From Betaproteobacteria bacterium SG8_41 (GTDB lineage: Bacteria > Pseudomonadota > Gammaproteobacteria > Burkholderiales > SG8-41): a stretch of DNA of 64,000 nucleotides. The notes beneath the pieces were generated by a model. The model did not search any database. It had not been told where the DNA came from and saw nothing but the letters and a program-made list of their open reading frames with translations. Made by a program: the position numbers and the translations under genes. Of the stretch, positions 1-9,100 are shown piece by piece (the stretch's first letter is position 1; each line of letters begins with the position of its first letter). The stretch is taken from the NCBI GenBank assembly GCA_001303585.1, contig LJTT01000004.1, positions 1 to 64,000 of the forward strand, given 5' to 3'.

Positions 1-458
1 TGACCGATGCCCTTGCCAAGATCCGCCAGTGCGACAAGTGCAACAGCTACGCGGAAGAACCGCTCTGCGAGTTGTGCGGCTCGGCGCGCCGCGATCCGGC
101 GCAGCTATGTGTCGTCGAGACACCGGGCGATGTCCTCGTGATGGAACAGGCGCAGTGCTACCGGGGCCTGTATTTCGTGCTGATGGGTGCGCTCTCGCCG
201 CTGGACGGCGTCGGCCCGAAGGAAATCCATCTCGAGCGGCTTCTGAAACGCGCCGCCGACGGGGTCGTCCGCGAGGTGATCCTGGCGACCAACTTCACAG
301 TAGAGGGCGAAGCGACCGCGCATTACGTCGGCGAGCTGCTGCGCCAGCGTGGACTGAAGGTCACGCGAATCGCACGCGGCCTGCCTGTGGGGGGCGAGCT
401 CGAACATGTCGACACCGGTACGCTCGCTCAGGCCGTCATGGAGAGGCGGGATGTCTGA
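1..458 (+). CDS. recR: Recombination protein RecR (3' part)
   Basis: RecR works with RecO and RecF to load RecA on gapped, SSB-coated DNA. The window opens inside the gene; the frame begins at base 3 and gives 151 residues. Visible are the four-cysteine zinc finger (QCDKCN, then LCELCG), followed at once by the Toprim domain ([27 protein letters not shown]). The N-terminal helix-hairpin-helix part lies outside the window. The stop codon overlaps the rluB start by 8 nt, so the two are probably translationally coupled. Its partner RecO is encoded at 58707-59438. Confidence 0.95.
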   Translation, partial: TDALAKIRQCDKCNSYAEEPLCELCGSARRDPAQLCVVETPGDVLVMEQAQCYRGLYFVLMGALSPLDGVGPKEIHLERLLKRAADGVVREVILATNFTVEGEATAHYVGELLRQRGLKVTRIARGLPVGGELEHVDTGTLAQAVMERRDV

Positions 459-1254
459 GCGCAGGCGCAAACGTGCGGCACCGGCTGATCGGGGCGCTGA
501 GAGCGGGCCGCAAGGAACGCAAAAGCTTCAGAAGGTACTGGCCGATGCCGGACTCGGTTCGCGCCGGGAGATGGAAGCGCTGGTGCAGGCGGGCCAGGTT
601 AGCGTGAATGGCAGTCCCGCGCGAATCGGAACCCGTGTCGGTCCGCACGACCTGATCAAGGTCAAAGGGAAGATTGTGCGGCGGTCTTTGCAGCAGCGCC
701 TGCCGCGGGTGCTGCTTTACTATAAGCCTGAAGGGGAGATCGTCAGCCGCGCGGATCCCGCAGGCCGGCCCAGCGTGTTCGACCGGCTGCCGCCAGTGCG
801 CGGCGCGAAGTGGCTGACCATCGGCCGCCTCGACTTCAATACCTCGGGCCTGCTGATCCTGACGACCTCGGGTGAGCTCGCCAATCGCATGATGCATCCC
901 CGCTACGCACTGGAGCGCGAATATGCGGTGCGTGTTCTGGGACACCTGCGCGCCGAAGAGCTGGCGCGCCTGGCTGCCGGCGTGCGCCTGGACGACGGTG
1001 TGGCACGCTGTGACTCGATCCAGGACGCGGGCGGCGAGGGTGCCAACCACTGGTACCATCTGGTCATACGCGAGGGTCGAAAACGTGTGGTGCGCCGCAT
1101 GTTCGCGGCGGTGGGACATGCCGTGAGCCGCCTCATCCGTGTGCGCTTCGGGTCGGTAACCCTGCCGCGGCAACTGAGGCGCGGTCACTTCCTCGAGCTT
1201 GCGCCACAGGAGACGCGCCGGCTTCTCGCATCGCTGGAACTCAAGGTCTCCTGA
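451..1254 (+). CDS. rluB: 23S rRNA pseudouridine synthase RluB
   Basis: Predicted to convert a uridine of 23S rRNA (U2605 in E. coli numbering) to pseudouridine. The 267-residue product has a basic N-terminus, an S4 RNA-binding domain (about residues 24-85) and an RsuA/RluB catalytic domain with the GRLD motif, whose Asp128 is the expected nucleophile. The frame is open upstream to 406, but the ATG at 451 follows a purine-rich GGAGAGGCGGG stretch and overlaps the recR stop, so it is preferred. The 3' end overlaps convergent prmB by 70 nt. RluB is preferred over RsuA or RluE because of the S4 domain and length, but paralogue assignment is by resemblance only. Confidence 0.9.
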   Translation: MSERRRKRAAPADRGAESGPQGTQKLQKVLADAGLGSRREMEALVQAGQVSVNGSPARIGTRVGPHDLIKVKGKIVRRSLQQRLPRVLLYYKPEGEIVSRADPAGRPSVFDRLPPVRGAKWLTIGRLDFNTSGLLILTTSGELANRMMHPRYALEREYAVRVLGHLRAEELARLAAGVRLDDGVARCDSIQDAGGEGANHWYHLVIREGRKRVVRRMFAAVGHAVSRLIRVRFGSVTLPRQLRRGHFLELAPQETRRLLASLELKVS

Positions 1255-2207
1255 GCCGGCAGTCCCTCGCGCTCGATTAGAAAAACGGCGGCTCCCGCAT
1301 CCGTTTCAGCCCAAACAAAAGGAATTTTGCTGAACATGCGCTCGAGGCGGCGGCGGCCGCGCCCGACCTCAACCACGAGCATCCCGTGTGGCCGCAGATG
1401 CGCGCTGGATTCCAGAACGATGCGCCGCACGACGTCGAGCCCGTCGGCGCCGCCGGCGAGCGCGATTCCGGGCTCGTGTCTGTACTCCGCGGGCAGCCGG
1501 CGCATGCTGGACGTGGTCACGTATGGGGGATTGCAGAGGATGAGGTCGTAGCGTTTGCCGTGCAGCGCAGAATAGAGATCTGACTTGACCAGTCTTATCC
1601 GACGGCTGAGCCGATGGTCACGCAGGTTACGCCGCGCAACGGCCAGAGCGGACGCAGAAATGTCTGCGGCGTCGATCCGCGCATTGGGAAACGCATGCGC
1701 CGACAGGATGGCGAGGCACCCGGAACCCGTGCAGAGATCAAGCACCGACCTTACGTTATGGCGTTTGGCCACCCATGGCGCGAGACCGTCCCGAAGCAGG
1801 GGGGCGATGTGCGAGCGTGGCACGATCACGCGCTCATCCACGTAAAAAGGCAAATCGCCGAGCCACGCTTCGCGCGTCAGGTAAGCGGCCGGTTTGCGCT
1901 CCCGAATGCGCTGCTCGAACAATCGGAGTACTCGTTCCGCGGCGGCAGGGGCGATCACGCGCGACATCACGGCAGAGGGCGCGTTGAGAGGTAAACGAAG
2001 CGCGTGCAGCGTGAGCCAGGCAGCTTCTTCCGTTGCGCTGACGCTGCCGTGCCCGAATGCGAGTCGGGCACGCAGGAAGCGGCGCGCACCCTCGCGAATC
2101 AACGCGCCAACGGTGCGCAACGACCGCGCCGCTGTGGTTTCAGTCTTGAGTGTTGACTTTTGAGTGGCGAGTTTCGACCGAAGCTTTTTCGGCTTTCCAC
2201 TCAACAC
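1185..2207 (-). CDS. prmB: Ribosomal protein L3 glutamine methyltransferase PrmB
   Basis: SAM-dependent N5-glutamine methyltransferase; PrmB modifies ribosomal protein L3. Seen are the SAM-binding motif DLCTGSGCLAIL, an acidic DAADIS loop, the catalytic NPPY motif (LCNPPYVTT) and the PrmB-like segments FYVDERVIVPRSHI and EYRHEPGIALAGG. The open frame starts with GTG at 2207, but roughly its first 25 codons are written in intergenic heptad repeat, not family-like sequence. A TTG at 2118-2120, giving LRTVGALIREG, would place the start where betaproteobacterial homologues begin. Neither candidate has a clear Shine-Dalgarno sequence, so the N-terminus is uncertain. The C-terminal coding sequence overlaps convergent rluB. 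Confidence 0.88.
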   Translation of the reverse strand: MLSGKPKKLRSKLATQKSTLKTETTAARSLRTVGALIREGARRFLRARLAFGHGSVSATEEAAWLTLHALRLPLNAPSAVMSRVIAPAAAERVLRLFEQRIRERKPAAYLTREAWLGDLPFYVDERVIVPRSHIAPLLRDGLAPWVAKRHNVRSVLDLCTGSGCLAILSAHAFPNARIDAADISASALAVARRNLRDHRLSRRIRLVKSDLYSALHGKRYDLILCNPPYVTTSSMRRLPAEYRHEPGIALAGGADGLDVVRRIVLESSAHLRPHGMLVVEVGRGRRRLERMFSKIPFVWAETDAGAAVFLIEREGLPAQETLSSSDARSRRVSCGASSRK

Positions 2208-2232
2208 TTAGCACTCAACACTAAACACTTGC
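2139..2232. repeat. Inverted array of degenerate heptad repeats (locus A)
   Basis: Plus-strand heptads AGTCTTG, AGTGTTG, ACTTTTG, AGTGGCG (2142-2169) face an opposing set read on the minus strand, mainly AGTGTTG and AGTGCTA. On the plus strand that set is CACTCAA, CACTTAG, CACTCAA, CACTAAA, CACTTGC (2198-2232). The inner 30 bp contains CCGAA/TTCGG. The array ends exactly at the pilU stop codon (2233-2235) and runs into the annotated prmB N-terminus. The same 7-nt period and inverted layout recur at four other gene boundaries in this window. Confidence 0.8.
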
Positions 2233-3393
2233 TTAACCGAGCGCGTCCAGGTTGAGCTTGATGCTCGAAAGATCCTCCGCCGGCTGCGTGACTCTCGAGT
2301 TTGGCGAATGACCGTTAGCCGCGCCGTTGGGTGCCTTGGCGGCATTGTTGATCAGCCAGTGCAGGTTGGTCGGAGAATCAGCGTTCGCCATCGCTTCCTC
2401 CAGGCTGATCTTGTTATCCGAATAGAGTTCAAAGAGCGCCTGCTCGAAGGTCTGGGAGCCAGGCGCGAGGCTCTGCTCCATCGCGTCCTTGATCCGGCTG
2501 ATCTCACCGTCCTTGATCAGCTCGGCGATGTGCTTCGTGTTGAGCATGACTTCGACAGCCGGCAATCGTTTTCCGTCAACAGCCCGCACCAGACGCTGGG
2601 ATATCACCGCCCGCAGCGAAATCGACAGGTCGGAAAGGAGCGCCGAGCGCGTCTCGAGCGGAAAGAAATTGATGACACGGTTGAGCGCGTTGTAGCTGTT
2701 ATTGGCGTGCAAGGTAGACATGCAGAGGTGGCCGGTCTGCGCGAACAGCAGGGCCGTTTGCAGTGTCGGCCGGTCACGGATTTCCCCCATCATCAGCAGA
2801 TCGGGCGCCTCGCGCATGGCATTGATGAGGGCATTCTCATAGCTGGTGGTATCGATCCGCACCTCGCGCTGGTTCACGATCGACTTCTTGTGCTTGAACA
2901 CGAACTCGATGGGGTCCTCGATCGTGAGGATATGTCCGGTTTTCAGCCCGTTGCGATAGTCGATCATGGACGCCATCGTTGTGGACTTGCCGGACCCCGT
3001 CGCGCCAACGACCAGGATCAAGCCCAGCTTCTCCATGATGATGTCTTTGAGAATAGGCGGTAGCTGAAGGCTGTCGATTGCCGGGACGTCCGGCTTCACG
3101 AACCGGATGACCATCGCGACCGTGTTGCGCTGGCGGAAGATGTTGACGCGGAAGTTTCCCAGCTCGCCAGCGGCCAGCGCAAAATTCATTTCGTGGGTGG
3201 CCTCGAACTCCTTGATCTGCGTCTCGCTCATCACCTCGTAGCAGATCTTTTTCACCTGCTCCGGGTCTAGCAGCTGATTGTTGATCGGCATCACTACGCC
3301 ATTGATCTTGATCTGGATCGGCGCGCCGGCAGTGAAGAAGAGGTCCGATGCCTGTTTGTCGGACATCAGCTTGAAGAGCGGGGTCACGAACAT
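2233..3393 (-). CDS. pilU: Type IV pilus retraction ATPase, PilU-type
   Basis: Cytoplasmic hexameric secretion ATPase of the PilT/PilU family that powers pilus retraction. The 386-residue product has an N-terminal PAS-like region (SDLFFTAGAPIQIKI), Walker A GATGSGKST, the Asp box (LTIEDPIEF), Walker B (LLMMGEIRDR) and the His box (TGHLCMSTLHANN). It resembles PilU rather than PilT in its C-terminal half (EVMLNTKHIAELIKDGE, ADSPTNLHWLI) and in its tail beyond the AIRNLIRE-equivalent region. The frame is open to 3411; the ATG at 3393 (MFVTPLFKLM) matches family starts. No pilT lies next to it, which is unusual because the pair is commonly adjacent. Confidence 0.9.
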   Translation of the reverse strand: MFVTPLFKLMSDKQASDLFFTAGAPIQIKINGVVMPINNQLLDPEQVKKICYEVMSETQIKEFEATHEMNFALAAGELGNFRVNIFRQRNTVAMVIRFVKPDVPAIDSLQLPPILKDIIMEKLGLILVVGATGSGKSTTMASMIDYRNGLKTGHILTIEDPIEFVFKHKKSIVNQREVRIDTTSYENALINAMREAPDLLMMGEIRDRPTLQTALLFAQTGHLCMSTLHANNSYNALNRVINFFPLETRSALLSDLSISLRAVISQRLVRAVDGKRLPAVEVMLNTKHIAELIKDGEISRIKDAMEQSLAPGSQTFEQALFELYSDNKISLEEAMANADSPTNLHWLINNAAKAPNGAANGHSPNSRVTQPAEDLSSIKLNLDALG

Positions 3394-3427
3394 CACCGTC
3401 CTCCCTGGCAACTATCGGTGCGGGATC

Positions 3428-3443
3428 ACCCCGCTGGCGGGGT
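3428..3443. promoter_or_regulatory. 16-bp GC-rich palindrome upstream of pilU
   Basis: ACCCCGC, two unpaired bases, then GCGGGGT form a perfect inverted repeat 34 nt upstream of the proposed pilU ATG, inside the 147-bp gap between the dapD stop and pilU. There is no following T-run. It could be an operator or a 5'-UTR hairpin; I cannot tell which. Confidence 0.3.
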
Positions 3444-3540
3444 CCGGAGCCGGCCCTCTGGCAAATACTCGAAAATCGACGCCCAAGGGACCCACGACTC
3501 CGGCTATTGTGCCAACTCCCCCGCACATAGGCTAGCCAAA

Positions 3541-4362
3541 TTAGTCACTTCGGAGCAGATCATTAATGCTGGTCTTGGCGCGTGTTTTGGCGTCAACCTG
3601 CTTGACAATGACCGCACAGTAGAGGCTGCAGCGGCCATCCGGTGAAGGCAGGCTGCCTGGGACCACGACGGCGCCTGCAGGAACCCGCCCGTAGAGAATC
3701 TGACCCGTCTGGCGGTCGTAGATTCGGGTGCTCGCGCCAATGAAGACACCCATCGAGATCACGGCGCCTTCTTCGACGACAACGCCTTCGACAATTTCGG
3801 AGCGAGCGCCGATGAAACAATTGTCCTCGATGATCGTGGGATTGGCCTGCAGCGGCTCGAGCACGCCGCCAATGCCGACGCCGCCAGACAGATGGACGTT
3901 CCTGCCGATCTGCGCGCAGGAGCCGACTGTGGCCCAAGTATCGACCATGGTGCCCTCGTCGACATAGGCGCCGATATTCACGAAGCTGGGCATCAGCACG
4001 ACGTTCTTGGCGATGTGCGCGCCCTTGCGCACGGCGGCTGGCGGCACCACGCGAAAACCCCCTTGCTGGAAAGACTGAGCGGTATAGCCAGCAAACTTGG
4101 CGGGCACCTTGTCAAAGTATTGGGTGTAGCCGTCCTGCATCACGACGTTGTCATGCAACCGGAACGAGAGCAGCACAGCCTTCTTGGCCCACTGGTGCAC
4201 GACCCATTGTCCGCCGACCTTTTCGGCTACGCGCAGTCTGCCTTGATCGAGCAATTCGATCGTGTCGGCCACGGCCTGCTTGTGTTCCGCGACCGCATTC
4301 GCGGCGCTGATATCGCCTCGGTGCTCCCAGGCCTGTTCGATGACGGCTTGCAGTCTTTCCAT
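3541..4362 (-). CDS. dapD: Tetrahydrodipicolinate N-succinyltransferase
   Basis: Transfers succinyl from succinyl-CoA to tetrahydrodipicolinate in the succinylase branch of lysine and diaminopimelate synthesis. The 273-residue length matches E. coli DapD (274). The C-terminal half is a left-handed beta-helix of hexapeptide repeats ([50 protein letters not shown]). The ATG at 4362 ([12 protein letters not shown]) is chosen over the longer frame to 4431 because it matches the family start and follows a GGGGGAAA tract. It lies 20 nt downstream of dapC on the same strand, the next enzyme in the pathway, so the two form an operon. Confidence 0.97.
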   Translation of the reverse strand: MERLQAVIEQAWEHRGDISAANAVAEHKQAVADTIELLDQGRLRVAEKVGGQWVVHQWAKKAVLLSFRLHDNVVMQDGYTQYFDKVPAKFAGYTAQSFQQGGFRVVPPAAVRKGAHIAKNVVLMPSFVNIGAYVDEGTMVDTWATVGSCAQIGRNVHLSGGVGIGGVLEPLQANPTIIEDNCFIGARSEIVEGVVVEEGAVISMGVFIGASTRIYDRQTGQILYGRVPAGAVVVPGSLPSPDGRCSLYCAVIVKQVDAKTRAKTSINDLLRSD

Positions 4363-4382
4363 GGCAACGTTTCCCCCCGAGG

Positions 4383-5576
4383 TCACAAGTTTTCGACAAA
4401 GGCGCGGATCCGCCGCGCCGCCTCCGCACATTCATCGACCGAGGCGACGAGCGCGATCCGCACTCGGCCGGCGCCCGGATTGACGCCGCGGGCGGTGCGC
4501 GCGAGAAAGCTCCCTGGCAGCACGGAGACCGCCTGCTCCTGATAAAGACGGCGCGCAAACTCCGGGTCAGGCAACGGCGTCCGGGGCCAAAGATAGAAAG
4601 CCGCTTCGGGCATCTCGACATCCATGACCGGACGCAGGATGTCGAGCGCCGCGGCGAATTTCTGACGGTAGAGACGTCGGTTCTCGATGACATGCGCCTC
4701 GTCTTTCCAGGCGGCGGCACTTGCGGCCTGAACCGGCGGGCTCATCGCGCAGCCATGGTAGGTGCGGTAGAGCAGGAATTTCTCCAGGATAGCGGCATCC
4801 CCCGCAACGAAGCCGGAGCGCATCCCGGGCACGTTCGAGCGTTTTGACAAGCTGGAAAACATGACCAGGCGCGGCCAGCCCTTGCGCCCCAGCTGGAACG
4901 ACGCCTGCAGGGCGCCGAGCGGGGCTTGGGTCTCATCGAAGTGGATCTCCGAGTAGCATTCGTCCGAGGCGATGACGAAACCATGCCGGTCCGAAAGATC
5001 GAATAGGCGCTGCCATTCCTCGAGCGACATCACGTGGCCGGTGGGATTGCCCGGCGAGCAGACATAGACGAGCTGGACGCGCTGCCATACCGCATCCGGC
5101 AGCTCCGCGAAATCGAAGGCGTAACCCCGTTCCGGCAACGTGTTGAGGTAGTGCGGATTGGCTCCAGCCAGAAGCGCCGCGCCTTCGTAGATTTGATAGA
5201 ACGGGTTGGGACACACGACGACCGGATCGGTTTGGGTCGGGTCGATCACGGCCTGCGCGAAGGCGAACAACGCCTCCCGGCTGCCCGTCACGGGGATGAC
5301 TTCCCGGCGCGGATCGACCGCGTCGAGACGGTAGCGCACTCTCAGCCAGTCGGCGATTGCGCTGCGCAAAGCCTCTCCCCCTGCAGTGGGCGGGTAGCCA
5401 GCCAGTCCGTCCAGATTCTCGACCAGTGTTTGCCTGATGAACGGAGGGGTCGGGTGCTTGGGCTCGCCTATGTACAGCGCAATCGGGTCCTTACCGGGCG
5501 GGGGCGCGATGCCATCAAGCAGGGCGGCCAGCTTCTGGAAGGGATAAGTCTGAAGACGATCTAGATCGGGGTTCAC
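4383..5576 (-). CDS. dapC: N-succinyldiaminopimelate aminotransferase DapC
   Basis: PLP-dependent class I/II aminotransferase that aminates N-succinyl-2-amino-6-ketopimelate in lysine/DAP synthesis. The 397-residue product shows the fold-type I landmarks: a [12 protein letters not shown] substrate segment, [17 protein letters not shown], the [11 protein letters not shown] Asp/Tyr pair, the Schiff-base lysine in [16 protein letters not shown], and the carboxylate-binding arginine in RVRIALV. Adjacency to dapD supports the DapC assignment over generic AspC-like enzymes. A TATAAT-like box on the minus strand about 50 nt upstream (5628-5633) may be its -10 element. Confidence 0.95.
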   Translation of the reverse strand: MNPDLDRLQTYPFQKLAALLDGIAPPPGKDPIALYIGEPKHPTPPFIRQTLVENLDGLAGYPPTAGGEALRSAIADWLRVRYRLDAVDPRREVIPVTGSREALFAFAQAVIDPTQTDPVVVCPNPFYQIYEGAALLAGANPHYLNTLPERGYAFDFAELPDAVWQRVQLVYVCSPGNPTGHVMSLEEWQRLFDLSDRHGFVIASDECYSEIHFDETQAPLGALQASFQLGRKGWPRLVMFSSLSKRSNVPGMRSGFVAGDAAILEKFLLYRTYHGCAMSPPVQAASAAAWKDEAHVIENRRLYRQKFAAALDILRPVMDVEMPEAAFYLWPRTPLPDPEFARRLYQEQAVSVLPGSFLARTARGVNPGAGRVRIALVASVDECAEAARRIRAFVENL

Positions 5577-5617
5577 TCAGGCTCGCCGGACACGGGATAG
5601 GGTGTTGGGCTGGGGCA

Positions 5618-5643
5618 AAAGGCCTCGATTATAAGGGGCCTTT
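5618..5643 (-). terminator. Possible weak terminator downstream of queF
   Basis: Read on the minus strand, AAAGGCC and GGCCTTT form a 7-bp stem around a 12-nt loop, ending in TTTT, 12 nt past the queF stop. The loop contains TATAAT, which could serve as the -10 box for the dapC-dapD transcript (the best -35, CTGACG, is 19 bp away). The stem is short, so this is tentative. Confidence 0.35.
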
Positions 5644-5654
5644 CGACCCGCGCG

Positions 5655-6077
5655 TCAGGTGGCTGGGTTGACCGGTGCCGAGGGAAGCGAGGCCAGATCA
5701 AGGCCAGCGCCCGGTTGCCATCGCGGCTTTCTGTGCTCGACCACAACCGTGGTGTAAATGCCGCCTCGGACGTTGAAGCGCGCGGCGAGGCGCATGAAGC
5801 GCGGACGGCTTGCCCGCACGAGATCTTCCAGGATCCGGTTCGTGACCGACTCGTGAAAGGCGCCCTCGTTCCGATAGGACCAGACATAGAGCTTGAGGCT
5901 CTTCAGCTCGATGCAAAGCCGGTCAGGTACGTAGTCGAGCACGAGCGTCGCGAAATCGGGCTGGCCTGTGCGCGGGCACAGGCAGGTAAACTCCGGTATT
6001 TCCATATGAATCCGATAGTCGCGCGCCGGATTGGGGTTCGCGAAGGTCTCCAGCCGCTTCGAGGGCTTGCTTGGCAT
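5655..6077 (-). CDS. queF: NADPH-dependent 7-cyano-7-deazaguanine reductase QueF
   Basis: Reduces the nitrile of preQ0 to the amine preQ1 in queuosine synthesis, a tunnel-fold enzyme. The 140-residue length is the short unimodular (YkvM-like) type. Signature elements are the catalytic cysteine region [16 protein letters not shown], followed by [22 protein letters not shown], which includes the QueF motif E-S/L-K-S-x-K-L-Y and its NADPH-binding surroundings. Transcribed divergently from smc, with a 74-bp gap shared by both genes. Confidence 0.96.
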   Translation of the reverse strand: MPSKPSKRLETFANPNPARDYRIHMEIPEFTCLCPRTGQPDFATLVLDYVPDRLCIELKSLKLYVWSYRNEGAFHESVTNRILEDLVRASRPRFMRLAARFNVRGGIYTTVVVEHRKPRWQPGAGLDLASLPSAPVNPAT

Positions 6078-6151
6078 TATCGTTAGCGCCTAAATCCGTT
6101 ACAATCCGCCGTTAATGTTGATGCCCAAATTATAACTTCCCCCTTACACGA

Positions 6152-9100
6152 GTGCGCCTCAAGCAGATCAATCTCGCCGGCTTCAAGTCCTTTGTAGATC
6201 CCACTCACATCCCTGTCCCCGGACAACTGGTAGGTATCGTCGGCCCCAACGGCTGCGGCAAGTCGAACGTGATCGATGCCGTACGCTGGGTCCTCGGGGA
6301 AACTTCGGCGCGGCACTTGCGCGGCGAAACCATGCAGGACGTGCTGTTCAATGGCTCAGGTCAGCGCCAGGCGGTGAACCGGGCTAGCGTCGAGCTCGTC
6401 TTCGATAACAGTCTTGGCAAGGCCGGGGGCCAGTGGGCGAGCTATGCCGAGATCTCGGTTCGCCGCGTGCTCAATCGCGACGCGGACTCGTCGTACTACA
6501 TCAACAATATTCATGTGCGGCGGCGCGATGTCGCAGACATCTTTCTCGGGACGGGCCTTGGCAGCCGTGCTTACGCTATCGTCGAGCAGGGAATGATCTC
6601 GCGGGTAATCGAGGCCAAGCCGGAGGAACTGCGCGTATTTCTGGAGGAAGCGGCCGGCGTGTCCAAGTATCGCGAGCGACGCCGTGAGACCGAGCTCCGT
6701 TTAAGGGACACCCGCGACAACCTGTTGCGGGTGGAAGACATTCGCCAAGAGCTGGACAAGCAGCTCGAGCACCTTCAGTCCCAGGCCGAGGTGGCCACCC
6801 GCTACCACGAGCTGCAAGGGCAGTTGCGAAACACGCAGCACCTCCTGTGGTTGCTGCGGCGGCAGGAGGCTGCGGCCCAGCGGGCGCGTCACGCGCGCGA
6901 AATCGAGAGGCTGGGTCTAGAGTTGGAGGCCGAGACCACACGGTTACGCGAGATCGAAAACCGACTGGAAGGGATGCGGGCACAGCATTACCGCGCGAGC
7001 GATGAGGTGCAGGCCGCGCAAGGAGCATTCTACGAGTCCAATGCCGAGACGGCGCGGCTCGAGCAGGAGATCGCTCACCAGCGTGAAAATCGCCATCGCG
7101 TCGAGCGAGAGATTACGGAGCTGCAAACGCAGCTCGAGCAGGATCGCGGCCAGATTGCCGCGGCGCAAGCAGAGCTTCGCGAGTGGCAGGGGTCGCTGAG
7201 CGAGGCCGCGGAGCGTGTTGCGAAGACTGAAGAGGCCGTGCAGGCTGAGGCCGGCAAGCTCCCCGTTGCCGAGGAGACGTTCCGGGCGACGCGCAATCGC
7301 CACGACGAACTGCGCCGTGCATTGGCCCTGGCGGAGCAAGGGCTGGAGGTCGAACAGACAAAGCGGGCCCATGCCGTTCAGCTGCTGGAGCAACTCGGCC
7401 AGCGCGCGCAGCGACTGCAGGACGAGCGCGATGCACTTGAGCCGACCGATGCGGAAAGGCTGGCGCGCCTCGACGACGAGATTTCCAGCTTGGAGGCGAC
7501 GCTCCGGGCCGCGCGCGAGTCGCTGGCGGCGTTGGAGGCGGAACTGCCCCAGGCTGAACAGGCCGCGCGTGAGGCCGACGCGGCGCTCGAGGCCGGGGTG
7601 CAGCGGATGAGCGGACTCGAGGCGCGGCTGCATGCGCTTTCGCAACTTCAGGAGCGCCTTGCTCACGGCGCCAATACCGAGGGCTGGCTCGATGCCCATG
7701 GTCTCGACCAGTCTCCGCGCCTGTGGCAGAGCATCAGAATCGAAGCCGGCTGGGAAGATGCGCTGGAAGCCGTGTTGCGCGAGCGGCTGAATGCGATCGC
7801 CCTGGAGCATCTCACCCAGACGGAGACGTGGTTTGCGGATCCGCCTCCAGGAAAAATAGCCGTGTATGCGCTGTCGAATGTGGCGTCAGGGACAGCGCAG
7901 GCGTGGTCGGGTTATGAGCCGCTCCACCGCTATGTGAGCTGCACCGATCCCCGTATTGAGGCGGCGGTAGGAGAGTGGCTGCACCAGGTCTACATCGTGC
8001 CGAGCGCGAGCGACGGTCTCGCTGCGCGGGGCGAGCTGCCGGCCGGTGCGATGCTGGTGACACGCGACGGGCACGCTTTTATGCGGCATTCCGTTAGTTT
8101 CCATGCCCCGGACACCGAGCTGCACGGCGTGCTCTCGCGGCAGCGCGAAATCGAGGAGCTCGAGGGCACCATGGATGCGGTGCGCGGGGAAGTCGCGTCG
8201 CTGCGCGAACAGGCTGGCTTGGCCGATCAGGAGGTTGGCAAGCGCCGGGCGCGGCTGGACGAGCTGCGCCAAACTATCAGCGACCACCAGCAGCAGGGAC
8301 ACGCGACGCAGATGGAAGCGCTGCGCCTCGCGCAGATAAACGAGCGTGTCGCCGAGCGCACGCGACAGATTGCAGACGAGCTCGCGGAGGTCGAAGCGCA
8401 GACCCAGGCGGCCGATGAAACCGGCTCCTCGGCAGGGGCGCGGAGTGCGGAGCTGCGCGTCGAGGCGACCGAGCTTGGCAATCAGGTGGGGCTGGCGAAC
8501 GACCTTTATCGTCGCTCTGAAACCGTTCTTGATCTGCAGCGGCGCGCGCTACAGGAAGCCCGCGACGCAGCACAGCAAGCCCTGTTCAGTCAGCATACAT
8601 GCAACAATAAAATCAATGATATAGATAACTCTATTAAAGCTGTGTCTGAGAGCGTGGAGCGATTGTCAGGCACGCTTGTGGCGCGGCAGCAGGAACTGGG
8701 TCGCTATGACGAAGCAAGCCTTCAGGAGCAGCTGCAGAAGGCACTCGCATTGCGCGCCGAGCGGGAGCAGACGCTCGCACGCGCGCGCGATGCTCAAGAG
8801 GGGATGGAAGGACAGCTCAAATCGGCCGACGAAGAACGCCACGCGTGTGAGCAAAAGCTCGAACCGCTCCGCGAGAAGGTCGCCGACACCCGCCTGAAGG
8901 AACAGGAGGCCCGCCTCAACGAGGCGCAATTCGCGCAGCAGCTGGTCGAGGCGGCGGCCGCTGAGGAAGAACTCGCGGCGTCGCTGGAGAAAGGCACTCG
9001 CCCGAGCGCACTGCAGGCGGAGATCGGGCGGCTCAACGAAGAGATCTCGGCGCTGGGGGCGGTGAATCTCGCTGCGCTTGAGGAATTGCAGGCGGCCCGG

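Noticed and set aside
3490-3520. TTGGCAC upstream of pilU on the minus strand as a sigma-54 promoter
   Set aside because: The -24 element fits, but the -12 TTGC is absent at the required spacing.
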